Positions 49,045-58,310 of a stretch of DNA of 64,000 nt are shown one piece after another (the first letter of the stretch is position 1; every line of letters starts with the position of its first letter). The position numbers were made by a program, and so were the translations under genes. Where the stretch lies: positions 1 through 64,000 of the forward strand of contig NZ_JOHS01000006.1 of assembly GCF_000725625.1 (NCBI RefSeq), written 5' to 3'. The stretch comes from Streptomyces sp. NRRL F-6676 (GTDB taxonomy: Bacteria > Actinomycetota > Actinomycetes > Streptomycetales > Streptomycetaceae). Below the pieces are notes generated by a model. That model searched no databases. It was given only the letters and a program-made list of their open reading frames with translations, and had not been told where the DNA came from.

Positions 49045-49761
49045 GTGACGGAGGCAGCGGAGCTCCCCCCGGCGCCCGAGGAGGCGCGCGCGGTCTTCGG
49101 CGACCGCTTCGCGGACGCGGTGCGCTATGCGGAACTGCTCGCCGAGGCGGGCGTGCAGCGCGGTCTCATCGGCCCCCGCGAGGTTCCCCGTCTGTGGGAG
49201 CGGCATCTGCTGAACTGCGCCGTGCTCTCGGAGGTCGTGCCGGAGTCGGTGACCGTGTGCGACGTCGGCTCCGGCGCCGGTCTGCCCGGCATCCCCCTGG
49301 CGCTGGTCCGCGAGGACCTGAAGATCACGCTGCTCGAGCCGCTGCTGCGGCGCACCAACTTCCTCACCGAAGTCGTCGAACTGCTGGGCCTGGACCATGT
49401 CACGGTCGTGCGCGGCCGTGCAGAGGAGGTCATGGGCCAGCTGCCGCCGGTGCATGTGGTGACCGCGCGGGCGGTGGCGCCGCTGGACCGCCTCGCCACC
49501 TGGGGCATTCCGCTGCTACGTCCCTACGGGGAGATGCTGGCGCTCAAGGGTGACGCGGCCGAGGAGGAACTGAAGAGCGCGGCCGTGGCACTGACCAAGC
49601 TGGGCGCCGTGGAGACTTCCATCCTGCATGTCGGCGAGGGCGTGGTGGAGCCGCGGTCCACCGTTGTGCGGGTCGAGGTGGGGGAGAGCCCCGGCGGGGT
49701 CCGCTTCGCGGCCAAGCGCGCCAAGGCGGCGCGGACAGGAAGGGCGCGTCGGCGTCGCTGA
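49045..49761 (+). CDS. rsmG: 16S rRNA (guanine(527)-N7)-methyltransferase RsmG
   Basis: SAM-dependent methyltransferase of 238 residues; loss gives low-level streptomycin resistance and antibiotic overproduction in Streptomyces. The SAM motif is [15 protein letters not shown] near 73-87; [11 protein letters not shown] and MLALKG are also conserved. The GTG at 49045 has GGAAGGAC seven bases upstream; an ATG at 49000 would add 15 unconserved residues. The C terminus is basic. Confidence 0.95.
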   Translation: MTEAAELPPAPEEARAVFGDRFADAVRYAELLAEAGVQRGLIGPREVPRLWERHLLNCAVLSEVVPESVTVCDVGSGAGLPGIPLALVREDLKITLLEPLLRRTNFLTEVVELLGLDHVTVVRGRAEEVMGQLPPVHVVTARAVAPLDRLATWGIPLLRPYGEMLALKGDAAEEELKSAAVALTKLGAVETSILHVGEGVVEPRSTVVRVEVGESPGGVRFAAKRAKAARTGRARRRR

Positions 49762-50143
49762 CGCATGACCGCAGCGTCAGTGGCGCGGACGGTGTGACGG
49801 CCATCTGGTGTCTGGCTTCTGGTGACGGGCGAGTGGTGGCGTACTCCACACAAGCAGGCATAGCGTCGCGATTCGGAGTGTCGCGGGGATCTGCCTGCGG
49901 CCGCTGTGCATCGTGTTTCACGTGAAACATCGCTCACTGCTGCACGGCATCATCGGCCGCAACCGGGCTGCGGCAGCGCCCCGGGACCGTCGGCCCCTCG
50001 GATCCCTGGAGAAAGGCACCCCATCGAGCGGTGCCTCGTCGCGTGTCGACGGTGCTGCATCCCCCGGAAGGGGCACGGAGTTTTCCACAAAGGTGGATTT
50101 CTCCACAGAACACCAGGCCTCACTGGTTCATGACCCCGAAGGC
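49762..50143. other. rsmG-parA intergenic region
   Basis: Holds the parA promoter(s), the parS at 49915-49928 and two DnaA-box-like sites, TTTTCCACA (50081-50089) and TTCTCCACA (50099-50107). The parA frame is open to 49913, but translation from there would read through parS and lacks ParA-like sequence. Confidence 0.6.
49915..49928. promoter_or_regulatory. parS: parS site upstream of parA
   Basis: Perfect GTTTCACGTGAAAC, extended by T and A on either side to a 16-bp palindrome, between rsmG and parA. Confidence 0.96.
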
Positions 50144-51217
50144 ATGGCAGGCTCTGTTCATCGCGAGTCTGAAGTCGAGGAGAGTGAATCCTTGCGGTCC
50201 GACGCCAACATCGCGGGACCGATGGCCGATCCGGTCCCCGGTCCCCGTACCGAGTCGCTCGGGGAGGATGTTTCACGTGAAACACCGCCCCCGATGGACG
50301 ACACACCCATCGGCCGTGCTGCCCAACTCGCGGTGGAGGCACTGGGACGTGCCGGCGAAGGCCTGCCACGGCCGGAGCAAACCCGCGTCATGGTGGTCGC
50401 CAACCAGAAGGGCGGCGTGGGGAAGACCACGACCACGGTCAATCTCGCCGCGTCGCTGGCCCTGCACGGCGCCCGTGTCCTCGTGGTCGACCTCGACCCC
50501 CAGGGCAATGCGTCCACCGCGTTGGGCATCGACCACCACGCAGAGGTCCCGTCCATCTACGACGTCCTGGTGGAGAGCAAACCGCTCGCCGAGGTCGTCC
50601 AGCCCGTCCCGGATGTGGAGGGTCTCTTCTGTGCCCCCGCCACGATCGATCTCGCCGGTGCCGAGATCGAGCTGGTCTCCCTGGTGGCCCGGGAAAGCCG
50701 GCTCCAGCGGGCCATCCAGGCGTACGAGCAGCCGCTGGACTACATCCTCATCGACTGCCCGCCCTCGCTCGGACTGCTGACGGTCAACGCACTCGTCGCC
50801 GGTGCGGAGGTCCTCATCCCGATCCAGTGCGAGTACTACGCGCTGGAGGGACTGGGCCAACTGCTGCGCAACGTCGACCTGGTGCGCGGGCACCTCAACC
50901 CCACGCTGCACGTCTCGACGATCCTGCTCACCATGTACGACGGGCGGACCCGGTTGGCGTCCCAGGTGGCGGACGAGGTGCGCAGCCACTTCGGCAACGA
51001 GGTGCTGCGGACCAGCATCCCGCGCTCCGTCCGCATCTCCGAGGCGCCGAGCTACGGGCAGACGGTGCTGACCTACGATCCGGGATCGAGCGGAGCCCTC
51101 TCCTACTTCGAGGCGGCACGCGAGATCGCACTGCGCGGCGTCGGAGTGAACTACGACGGCGAGCACGCCCACTTGGGCACAGAGAACAACCAGAACATGG
51201 TGGAGGGAATCCAGTGA
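50144..51217 (+). CDS. parA: Chromosome partitioning ATPase ParA
   Basis: Deviant Walker ATPase of 357 residues that organises ParB-parS complexes at hyphal tips. The motif KGGVGKTTTTVNLAAS lies near 89-104; DLDPQGNAS and DCPPSLGLLT follow. The first 75 residues are a polar, variable leader containing VSRET where the gene reads through parS. ATG 50144 is the chosen start; others (50222, 49913) are possible. GTGA overlap joins it to parB. Confidence 0.95.
   Translation: MAGSVHRESEVEESESLRSDANIAGPMADPVPGPRTESLGEDVSRETPPPMDDTPIGRAAQLAVEALGRAGEGLPRPEQTRVMVVANQKGGVGKTTTTVNLAASLALHGARVLVVDLDPQGNASTALGIDHHAEVPSIYDVLVESKPLAEVVQPVPDVEGLFCAPATIDLAGAEIELVSLVARESRLQRAIQAYEQPLDYILIDCPPSLGLLTVNALVAGAEVLIPIQCEYYALEGLGQLLRNVDLVRGHLNPTLHVSTILLTMYDGRTRLASQVADEVRSHFGNEVLRTSIPRSVRISEAPSYGQTVLTYDPGSSGALSYFEAAREIALRGVGVNYDGEHAHLGTENNQNMVEGIQ
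50270..50283. promoter_or_regulatory. parS: parS site inside parA
   Basis: Perfect GTTTCACGTGAAAC within the parA leader, translated there as part of DVSRET. Confidence 0.96.
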
Positions 51218-52227
51218 GCGAGCGACGGAGGGGGTTGGGGAAGGGACTGGGGGCGCTCATTCCGCCCCCGAGCGGGGGACTGGGAACCCTGCCGCATGTT
51301 TCACGTGAAACAGAGGAGCCGCCCGTCCCGGCGATCCCCGGACCGCCGTTTGGCGCCCACTTCGCGGAGCTGCCTCTGGACACCATCGTCCCGAACCCGC
51401 AGCAGCCTCGCAGTGTGTTCGACGAGGATGCGCTCGCCGAGTTGATCACCTCGATCAAGGAGGTGGGGCTGCTTCAGCCCGTGGTCGTGCGGCGCGTCGG
51501 TCCTGGGGTGTACGAGGCTCCCGCTGAGTACGAACTCATCATGGGCGAGCGTCGCTGGCGAGCCTGCCAGAAGGCGGGGCTGACAGCCATTCCGGCGATC
51601 GTCCGGGCCACGGACGACGAGAAGCTCCTCCTGGACGCCCTCCTGGAGAACCTGCACCGTGCGCAGTTGAACCCGCTGGAAGAGGCCGCCGCCTACGACC
51701 AGTTGCTGAAGGACTTCAACTGCACGCACGACCAGTTGGCGGACCGCATCGGGCGATCCCGCTCGCAGGTCTCCAACACGCTGCGTCTGCTGCGGCTTTC
51801 GACCAAGGTCCAGAGCAAGGTGGCTGCCGGGGTGCTCTCCGCCGGTCACGCGCGGGCGCTGATTCCCGTAGAGGACTTGGAGGAGCAGGAGAGGCTCGCC
51901 GACCGAATCGTGGCCGAGGGGCTCTCGGTTCGGTCCATCGAGGAGATCGTCCACCTCATGACGGGCTCCGGGACCAAGCGCGCCGCGCGTGCCAAGAAAC
52001 CTCGCGCGGGCGCACGTGTCTCTCCGGCGCTGGGCGAACTCGCCACCAGGCTCTCGGACCGTTTCGAGACCCGGGTGAAGGTGGACCTGGGACAGAACAA
52101 GGGCAAGATCACCGTCGAGTTCGCCTCGATGGAAGACCTCGAGCGGATCCTAGACAGTCTCGCTCCGGGCGAGGGCCCGGTTCTCCAGAGGAGCCTGCAC
52201 GACGACGAGAAGCAGCCGCAGGACTGA
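51214..52227 (+). CDS. parB: Chromosome partitioning protein ParB
   Basis: CTP-dependent parS-binding clamp of 337 residues. The N terminus RRGLGKGLGALIP is the ParA-stimulating peptide. The CTPase domain has GERRWRA near 111-117 and ENLHRAQLNPLEEA, and the HTH (about 172-195) reads HDQLADRIGRSRSQVSNTL. The C-terminal dimerisation domain ends near 325. It starts with GTG overlapping parA. Confidence 0.97.
   Translation: MSERRRGLGKGLGALIPPPSGGLGTLPHVSRETEEPPVPAIPGPPFGAHFAELPLDTIVPNPQQPRSVFDEDALAELITSIKEVGLLQPVVVRRVGPGVYEAPAEYELIMGERRWRACQKAGLTAIPAIVRATDDEKLLLDALLENLHRAQLNPLEEAAAYDQLLKDFNCTHDQLADRIGRSRSQVSNTLRLLRLSTKVQSKVAAGVLSAGHARALIPVEDLEEQERLADRIVAEGLSVRSIEEIVHLMTGSGTKRAARAKKPRAGARVSPALGELATRLSDRFETRVKVDLGQNKGKITVEFASMEDLERILDSLAPGEGPVLQRSLHDDEKQPQD
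51298..51311. promoter_or_regulatory. parS: parS site inside parB
   Basis: Perfect GTTTCACGTGAAAC in the parB linker, translated as HVSRET near residue 30. Confidence 0.96.
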
Positions 52228-52275
52228 GCGGGCCGGTGACGGAGGGGCGTTCCGTTCCACCGTCACCCGGCTTGG

Positions 52276-52312
52276 GCGGACCGTGTCCGGTGCATACCGG
52301 AACACGGTCCGC
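52276..52312 (+). terminator. parB terminator
   Basis: Stem GCGGACCGTGT-CCGGT / ACCGG-AACACGGTCCGC with small bulge and loop GCAT, followed by TCTTTGCTTTG. Confidence 0.85.
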
Positions 52313-52427
52313 TCTTTGCTTTGCGGCGGTACTGAGGGAATCGCATCGTGGTTACGATGCGAAGAGGGTATGCGCATCCACTGGCCGCCCGTGGCGCAAC
52401 GGGCTGGGGAAGCGAGGAACGGCTTTC

Positions 52428-53045
52428 ATGGGGCGTCGGCTCGTACCGCTCACGCTGGACAATCTGAAGGATCTCCCCCAGCGCTGCCGCGCCTGTGTCT
52501 TCTGGGAGCTGGACCCTGTCAGCGGTGAGGCCGCGATACAGGGGGGCACGTCCGCCCTGGAGAAGGAGAGCTGGATCTCCGCCGTCCTCCTGGACTGGGG
52601 GTCCTGCGGTCGCGTCGTCTACGTGGACGACGTCCCGGTGGGGTTCGTGCTGTACGCGCCTCCCGCCTACGTGCCCCGCTCCGCGGCGTTCCCCACCAGT
52701 CCGGTCTCACCGGACGCCATTCAGTTGATCACCGGCTTCGTACTGCCGGCGTACCAGGGGCAGGGGCTGGGACGGGTGATGGTGCAGACGGTCGCCAAGG
52801 ATCTGCTGCGCCGGGGGTTCAAGGCGATCGAGGCGTTCGGCGACGCGCGCTGGAAGGAGCCGGCGTGTCTGCTGCCCGTCGACCATCTGCTGGCGGTCGG
52901 CTTCAAGACGGTGCGGCCCCACCCCAGTCACCCACGGCTCCGGCTGGAGCTGCGCTCCACACTCTCCTGGAAGGAGGACGTGGAGATGGCCCTGGACCGG
53001 CTCCTCGGCGCCGTGCAGAAGGAACCGGTGCTGCGACCTCTGTGA
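52428..53045 (+). CDS. GNAT-family N-acetyltransferase
   Basis: A 205-residue acetyltransferase. The acetyl-CoA loop reads LPAYQGQGLGRVMVQ near 104-118, with DDVPVGFVLYAPP before it. The N terminus has RCRACVFWE with two Cys. The ATG at 52428 has GAGGAA upstream. The gene is conserved beside parB in Streptomyces; substrate unknown. Confidence 0.88.
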   Translation: MGRRLVPLTLDNLKDLPQRCRACVFWELDPVSGEAAIQGGTSALEKESWISAVLLDWGSCGRVVYVDDVPVGFVLYAPPAYVPRSAAFPTSPVSPDAIQLITGFVLPAYQGQGLGRVMVQTVAKDLLRRGFKAIEAFGDARWKEPACLLPVDHLLAVGFKTVRPHPSHPRLRLELRSTLSWKEDVEMALDRLLGAVQKEPVLRPL

Positions 53046-53064
53046 GCGCCGTTCCCGGCAAGCG

Positions 53065-53098
53065 CGAAGGGGCCGACCCGTGTGGGTCGGCCCCTTCG
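53065..53098. terminator. Bidirectional terminator between GNAT gene and trxA
   Basis: Perfect 15-bp stem CGAAGGGGCCGACCC / GGGTCGGCCCCTTCG with loop GTGT between convergent genes. Confidence 0.88.
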
Positions 53099-53100
53099 AT

Positions 53101-53114
53101 GTTTCACGTGAAAC
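53101..53114. promoter_or_regulatory. parS: parS site between GNAT gene and trxA
   Basis: Perfect GTTTCACGTGAAAC directly next to the bidirectional terminator. Confidence 0.96.
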
Positions 53115-53145
53115 ATTGCGCCGGTACGGTCACCGGCGTTGCCGC

Positions 53146-53478
53146 CTATTCGGCGATGAAGTCCGAGAGGTCCTTGACGATCGCGCCCTTCGGCTTGGCG
53201 CCGACGATGGTCTTGGCGACCTCACCACCCTGGTACACGTTCAGGGTCGGGATCGACATGACACCGTACTTGGCGGCCGTGGCGGGGTTCTCGTCGATGT
53301 TGAGCTTGACGATCTCGATCTTGTCTCCGTATTCCGCGGCGATCGCCTCGAGCGAGGGGGCGATCTGGCGGCACGGGCCGCACCAGGCGGCCCAGAAGTC
53401 CACCAGGACAGGCTTGTCGCTCTTGAGGACGTCCTGCTCAAAAGTATCGTCGGTCACGTGCTTCAGGGTGCCGGCCAC
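53146..53478 (-). CDS. trxA: Thioredoxin
   Basis: Cytoplasmic disulfide reductase of 110 residues with the active site WCGPC (Cys33 and Cys36) and the cis-Pro loop MSIPTL. It lies 42 bases past trxB, its reductase, in the same operon. In Streptomyces the trxBA operon is under SigR control; I did not place the promoter. Confidence 0.97.
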   Translation of the reverse strand: MAGTLKHVTDDTFEQDVLKSDKPVLVDFWAAWCGPCRQIAPSLEAIAAEYGDKIEIVKLNIDENPATAAKYGVMSIPTLNVYQGGEVAKTIVGAKPKGAIVKDLSDFIAE

Positions 53479-53520
53479 GGCGGGCTCCTAACTGGTTGGT
53501 GCGGTGGGGTTGGGACGGGG

Positions 53521-54492
53521 TCAGACAGCGGTCTTCTCGGGCTCGGCCTGCTGCTCGTTGTCAGCGAGGGCCGCGAGGAAGCGCTCGGCGTCCAGCGCGG
53601 CGGAACAGCCGGTGCCGGCCGCCGTGATCGCCTGGCGATAGGTGTGGTCGACGACGTCACCGGCGCCGAAGACGCCCGTCTGGTTGGTGCGGGTCGAGGG
53701 GGCGTCGACCTTGAGGTAACCCTCCTCGTCCAGGTCGAGCTGGCCCTTGAAGAGCTCGGTGCGCGGGTCGTGGCCGATCGCGATGAACAGGCCCGTCACC
53801 GGCAGCTCCGATGTCTCGCCGGTCTTCAGGTTGCGCAGCGTCAGACCGGCCAGCTTCGGGTCGCCCTTGATCTCGGCGACCTCGCTGTCCCAGACGAACT
53901 TGATCTTCGGGTCGGCGAAGGCACGCTCCTGCATGGCCTTGGAGGCGCGCAGCGTGTCACGGCGGTGGACGATCGTCACGGACTTGGCGAACCGGGAGAG
54001 GAAGGTCGCCTCCTCCATGGCGGTGTCGCCACCACCGATCACGGCGATGTCGTGGTCCTTGAAGAAGAAGCCGTCACAGGTGGCGCACCACGAGACACCG
54101 CGCCCGGAGAGGGCGTCCTCGTTGGGCAGCCCGAGCTTGCGGTGCTGGGAGCCGGTGGTGACGATGACCGCCTTGGCCCGGTGGACGGTGCCGGAGGTGT
54201 CCGTGACGGTCTTGATCTCACCGGTGAGGTCGACGGAGACGATGTCGTCCGGGACCAGCTCGGCACCGAAGCGCTCGGCCTGGGCACGCATGTTGTCCAT
54301 GAGCTCGGGGCCCATGATGCCGTCCTGGAAGCCGGGGAAGTTCTCCACCTCGGTGGTGTTCATGAGCGCACCACCCGCGGTGACAGCGCCCTCGAACACC
54401 AGCGGCTTCAGCGACGCGCGCGCGGTGTAGAGCGCCGCCGTGTAGCCGGCGGGCCCGGAGCCGATGATGATCACGTTACGGACGTCGCTCAC
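53521..54492 (-). CDS. trxB: Thioredoxin-disulfide reductase
   Basis: NADPH-dependent flavoenzyme of 323 residues. FAD motif [10 protein letters not shown] at 11-20, redox CATC at Cys136 and Cys139, NADPH motif [10 protein letters not shown] and the second FAD motif GVFGAGDV are all visible. The GTG at 54490-54492 has GAGGAA nine bases upstream. It is co-transcribed with trxA. Confidence 0.97.
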   Translation of the reverse strand: MSDVRNVIIIGSGPAGYTAALYTARASLKPLVFEGAVTAGGALMNTTEVENFPGFQDGIMGPELMDNMRAQAERFGAELVPDDIVSVDLTGEIKTVTDTSGTVHRAKAVIVTTGSQHRKLGLPNEDALSGRGVSWCATCDGFFFKDHDIAVIGGGDTAMEEATFLSRFAKSVTIVHRRDTLRASKAMQERAFADPKIKFVWDSEVAEIKGDPKLAGLTLRNLKTGETSELPVTGLFIAIGHDPRTELFKGQLDLDEEGYLKVDAPSTRTNQTGVFGAGDVVDHTYRQAITAAGTGCSAALDAERFLAALADNEQQAEPEKTAV

Positions 54493-54703
54493 GGCTTCAT
54501 TCCTCGTCTCTGGAGACTGCAGCTGCGTTGGTTCGGTGGGAGCCTCAGTCCGAGCTCTCACCCCACCCAACGGATCCTAGGCGGCACGCATTCCCGGTGC
54601 GTCGGGGCACTCCGGCCCGGCCCCGTGGTGCGGGGACGCACGGTGCCTCGGCAAGCTCTCGCCCCCCGGATACCCGGGAAACAGCGGTCCATGGAAGGGC
54701 TGC

Positions 54704-55693
54704 TCAGGAGCGCGCGTAGGTCCGCGTGAGGAGCACCTTGCCGGTGCCGGTGGAGGCCGACCGCGTGGTGCAGGAGGCGTCCACGAGGTAGGCCGCGACG
54801 CGTGAGCTGTCGGTGGCATCCGGCGTCACCACGAGGTAGACGCGCGCGCCCTTGTAGACGCCCTTGTCGGCGGCGAGGACCGCCTGGTGGCCGTCCACCG
54901 CCCGCTCGATGCACACGGGGATGTTGACGGTCGTGCCTCGCAGGGTGGTGTTCGGCTGCATCTCCGTCCCCTGGGACTCGGCCGAGGAGCCCGTGCCGGG
55001 ATCGGCCTTCCAAGGCTTCGCGCTGTTGCTCGCGGTGTCGCCCTGTCCCCTGCCGAGCAGGGTGGTCACCTGGTCCCGCAGCGATCCTTCGGAGTAGGTG
55101 TGGGCCGCGTCGGTGTGCGGGGCCGTCGCCGACGCCACGTCCTTCGCGCCGCCGTCGTCCAGCGCCTGCGTGAGCAGTGCGCCCAGCCCGAGGGCGGCGG
55201 CGGTGACCACGCCGCTCAGAACGACCGTCCTGCGACGCCGGGAGGCGCGGCTCGTCCGGCCGGGACCGGTCGCCGCACGACCATGCCCGGCGGGACGCGC
55301 GGGGGACGCTGGGGCGGAGAGGGCGGACTGGGTCGTCGATGTTTCACGTGAAACAGAGGAGGGCGGCGCCTCGGTCGGTGTCGATGTTTCACGTGAAACA
55401 TCGACACCCTCCCCTGACGGGGAGGCGCCGCCGGTCGCGTCCAGCAGAGCCTCCGCGGCGAGTGCCGCGTCGATCCGCGTGGCGACGTCGTCGGGCATGT
55501 GCGCGGGGCCCGGCAGGGTGCCGAGCAGACCGCGGATCTCACTGAGTGAGGCGTGGACATCGGCGCACAGGGCGCAGCCGTCCAGATGCCGCCGTACGTC
55601 TGCGGCGCGGGACGGCGGGAGCAGGCCCTCGGTGAGGTCGGAGAGCTCGTCGACGTCCGGGTGCCCGGCCGTGTCGTCGGTCGTGGTTGTCAC
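54704..55693 (-). CDS. Putative zinc-finger anti-sigma factor of SigM
   Basis: A 329-residue membrane protein. The N-terminal zf-HC2-like motif has His36, Cys40 and Cys43 in RRHLDGCALCADV. A linker holds two VSRET pentapeptides (99-103 and 114-118) encoded by parS sites. One membrane helix (about 156-177) precedes an extracytoplasmic domain with two Cys. It overlaps the sigma gene by four bases (GTGA), the classic sigma/anti-sigma layout. The GTG start has GGAGGTG upstream. Confidence 0.87.
   Translation of the reverse strand: MTTTTDDTAGHPDVDELSDLTEGLLPPSRAADVRRHLDGCALCADVHASLSEIRGLLGTLPGPAHMPDDVATRIDAALAAEALLDATGGASPSGEGVDVSRETSTPTEAPPSSVSRETSTTQSALSAPASPARPAGHGRAATGPGRTSRASRRRRTVVLSGVVTAAALGLGALLTQALDDGGAKDVASATAPHTDAAHTYSEGSLRDQVTTLLGRGQGDTASNSAKPWKADPGTGSSAESQGTEMQPNTTLRGTTVNIPVCIERAVDGHQAVLAADKGVYKGARVYLVVTPDATDSSRVAAYLVDASCTTRSASTGTGKVLLTRTYARS
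55341..55354. promoter_or_regulatory. parS: parS site inside anti-sigma gene (first)
   Basis: Perfect GTTTCACGTGAAAC, coding for VSRET in the anti-sigma linker. Confidence 0.96.
55386..55399. promoter_or_regulatory. parS: parS site inside anti-sigma gene (second)
   Basis: Perfect GTTTCACGTGAAAC 45 bases (15 codons) from the previous one, so both keep the same frame and encode the same VSRET. Flanked by TCGAT and ATCGA, which extend the palindrome. Confidence 0.96.
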
Positions 55694-56442
55694 GCTCGCC
55701 CACCTCCGTTCCGTACAGCGGCTGAATCGCTTGGTCCCGTGTCGTGTGGTTTCGCTGCGGGTGGGACGGACGGTCCCTGCGTCCGGTTCCTTTCCGGTCC
55801 GGACTTTTTCGTGGGTCCGGTGTCGGGCCCGCCGTCGTCCGCGCGGAGGGCGCCGGTTCCGCCGCCGTCCGCACGGAGGTGGGTGAGCAGGGGCAGGAGT
55901 CTTGCTCTGCCCCGTGCGCAGCGGCTCTTCACCGTGCCGGTGGGCACGTCGAGGATGCGGGCGGCCTCTGCCACGGGATACCCCTGCATGTCCACCAGGA
56001 CCAGGGCGGCCCGCTGGTCCGCGGGCAGGGTGGCGAGCGCCTGGAGGAGTTCCCGGTTCAGATCGTTGCGCTCGGCCGGTGCCGACGCCGGCTCGTGCGG
56101 TTCCAGCAGCTGCTCCAGCCGCTCGGTGTCCTCCACGGGGGAGGTCCTGCGGGAGGCGGCCTTGCGGGCGCGGTCCAGGCAGGCGTTGACCGTGATGCGG
56201 TGCAGCCAGGTGGTGACGGCGGAGCGGCCGCGGAAGGTGTGCGCGGCACGGTAGGCGGAGACGAGGGCGTCCTGGACGGCGTCGGCGGCCTCCTCGCGGT
56301 CCCCCAGCGTCCGCAGCGCCACCGCCCACAACCGGTCGCGGTGGCGGCGCACGAGTTCCCCGAACGCCTCGTGGTCGCCGCCGACATGACGGGCGAGGAG
56401 GTCCTGATCGCTCACGCCGCCGTACCCGGCCTCGTCCGCCAT
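55690..56442 (-). CDS. sigM: ECF RNA polymerase sigma factor SigM
   Basis: Group 4 sigma factor of 250 residues. Region 2 includes LWAVALRTLGDREEAADAVQDALVSAYRAAHTF (shown in part: DREEAADAVQDALVSAY), and region 4 has LPADQRAALVLVDMQGYPVAEAA. A polar tail of about 65 residues follows region 4, longer than usual. The ATG at 56440-56442 has GGGAGG upstream. SigM is named from synteny next to trxBA and murJ. Confidence 0.93.
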   Translation of the reverse strand: MADEAGYGGVSDQDLLARHVGGDHEAFGELVRRHRDRLWAVALRTLGDREEAADAVQDALVSAYRAAHTFRGRSAVTTWLHRITVNACLDRARKAASRRTSPVEDTERLEQLLEPHEPASAPAERNDLNRELLQALATLPADQRAALVLVDMQGYPVAEAARILDVPTGTVKSRCARGRARLLPLLTHLRADGGGTGALRADDGGPDTGPTKKSGPERNRTQGPSVPPAAKPHDTGPSDSAAVRNGGGRA

Positions 56443-56476
56443 CCGACCCCCTCCCACGCCGGCGTGTGCCTGGACC

Positions 56477-58192
56477 CTAGCCCGTGAACGTCACGTCGGT
56501 GATGGCCTGCTTGTAGCCGGAACCGCTGTAGTTGTCCCCCGACGCGTAGGGCACGTCCGTGATCCACAGCAGCACGTACTGGGTCTTCACGCTCTTCTTG
56601 CCCTTCAGGCTGACCTTCTTGTCGCTGGTGGTGGCGGAGCCGATCTCCTTCATGGAGCTGACGGAGGCGGAGGGCGAGAGCGAGTCGGCGGCGTACAGAT
56701 GGACCGTCGTGTGGTTGCCCGGGTACAGAAGCGCGACCGAGGCCGTTGACACCGACTTGGCCGACCCGAGGTCGTAGACGATGCCCACGCCCGGCTTGTA
56801 CGGGGCGAGCTGCGGTCCATCGGTGTAGCTCTTGGTGCGCCAGTACGAGGAAGGGTCGTCGTCGTAGGTCTTGCCGACGTCCGCGGCTGCCTGGGCGGAT
56901 CCCTCGACGACGTACTCCCGGGCGGCCGCGATCGTGAGCGGCTTGACGGGCTTGTGCGCCTCGCTGTTCTTGTCGTTGCTGTCCGTCGTATGGGTCGTGC
57001 CGGTGTCGTCGGACTTTCCGCCCCGGTCCATGAGGGCGTCGGCCAGCTGCCAGCTGCCGAGCCCCAGGGCGACGATGAGCAGTGCCGAGACGGCCCACTT
57101 GAGAGCCTTGCCGGTACGGCTCTGCAACGCGGGCGGGGGCGCGGGCACCGGCTGGGTGACACCGGGGTGCGGGGCCGGGCGGCCGTAGCCCTGCTGGAAG
57201 GCGGTGCGCTGGTACTCGGGCGGGGCGGTGAACGCCGGCTCCGGCGGCCGGATGCGGGGCATCTCGCCGATCGCCTTGACCAGTTCCTCCGGCGTGGTGC
57301 ACGGCGACTCGTGCCGGGAGGCGGTGGCGCCGTCGTTGGCGAGGGCGCGCATCGCCAGTTCGGACAGACCGCGGTGGACACCGGCCCGTACCTGGTCGGG
57401 TGCGATCAGACCGACGCCCTTGGGCAGCCCGGACAGCCCGTAGGCGTCCTCCTCATAGGGCCAGCGCTGGGTCAGCGAGGCGTACAGCAGTGCGCCGATC
57501 GCCTCCGTGTCGGTGCGCTGCGGGGTGTCGGAACCGATGCCGCGCAGCGCGGCGTTGACCGCGAGCCCACGGATGCGCCACTGCCCGGAGGAGGTGCGCA
57601 GCACCGCACCCGGGGTGAGCCGCAGATGGGCCAGGCCCTCGCGGTGCGCGGCGGCCATCGCCTGGGACACCTGGGTGACCATCTGGTAGGCGTCGTGCAC
57701 CTCCAGCGGGCCGGCGGCCAGCAGCGCCGTCAGCTCGGTGGCGTCCGGCAGCCATTCGTGGACGACGTAGACGAGGTCGTTCTCGTCGACGGCGTCGAGG
57801 ACCTGGACGAAGCGGGGGTCACCGAGGAGCGCGGCGGAGCGGGCGGCGGCCAGCACCGACCGGGCCCGCGCATGGTCCGCCGGCAGGATGTGCACGCCGA
57901 CGGCGCGGCGGAGCTTCTCGTCCACCGCGCGCCAGCTGCTGAATCCGTCCAGACGGGTGACGCACTCCTCGAGACGGTAGCGTCTGGCGAGTTTGTGGCC
58001 GCTGTGGAGTTCGGGCGGCGAGGCCGCACCGGAACCGTCGGTCCTGCCGCTGCCCTGTGCCTCTTCGCCGTCCGTCTCCCGCTCCCGCTTCTGGGCCACC
58101 TCGTCGGACGTGGACTGGTCCGCCTTGGCGGTCAGCGGCTCGTCACCGCTGTTGTCTGCCACGTCGACGGCAGACGTGCTCCGTTCCGCCAC
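56477..58192 (-). CDS. Membrane pseudokinase with discoidin-like domain (MurJ partner)
   Basis: A 571-residue protein. The cytoplasmic kinase-like domain (about 70-340) lacks the catalytic elements: the HRD region reads AHLRLTPGAVL and DFG is replaced by RIRGLAV, so it should not phosphorylate. One membrane helix (about 360-385) leads to an extracytoplasmic beta-rich domain with SYWRTKSYTDG resembling F5/8C (discoidin) folds. It ends just before sigM and begins after murJ; in mycobacteria the same pseudokinase is fused to MurJ (MviN) and binds FhaA after PknB phosphorylation. Confidence 0.87.
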   Translation of the reverse strand: MAERSTSAVDVADNSGDEPLTAKADQSTSDEVAQKRERETDGEEAQGSGRTDGSGAASPPELHSGHKLARRYRLEECVTRLDGFSSWRAVDEKLRRAVGVHILPADHARARSVLAAARSAALLGDPRFVQVLDAVDENDLVYVVHEWLPDATELTALLAAGPLEVHDAYQMVTQVSQAMAAAHREGLAHLRLTPGAVLRTSSGQWRIRGLAVNAALRGIGSDTPQRTDTEAIGALLYASLTQRWPYEEDAYGLSGLPKGVGLIAPDQVRAGVHRGLSELAMRALANDGATASRHESPCTTPEELVKAIGEMPRIRPPEPAFTAPPEYQRTAFQQGYGRPAPHPGVTQPVPAPPPALQSRTGKALKWAVSALLIVALGLGSWQLADALMDRGGKSDDTGTTHTTDSNDKNSEAHKPVKPLTIAAAREYVVEGSAQAAADVGKTYDDDPSSYWRTKSYTDGPQLAPYKPGVGIVYDLGSAKSVSTASVALLYPGNHTTVHLYAADSLSPSASVSSMKEIGSATTSDKKVSLKGKKSVKTQYVLLWITDVPYASGDNYSGSGYKQAITDVTFTG

Positions 58193-58310
58193 CGTCGTCC
58201 CTGCCTCCCCATCCGATGCGCACTGTCCGACGCAGAAACCAATTGTGCCCACAGTCCGTCGCTGTGCACGACACGCGGCGGCGGACGATGGTTGTGCGGT
58301 TACCCCGGCC

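Noticed and set aside
49913..49930. MFHVKH peptides starting several short frames
   Set aside because: They are translations of parS (GTTTCACGTGAAAC) in one frame, repeated at each site, not conserved protein starts.
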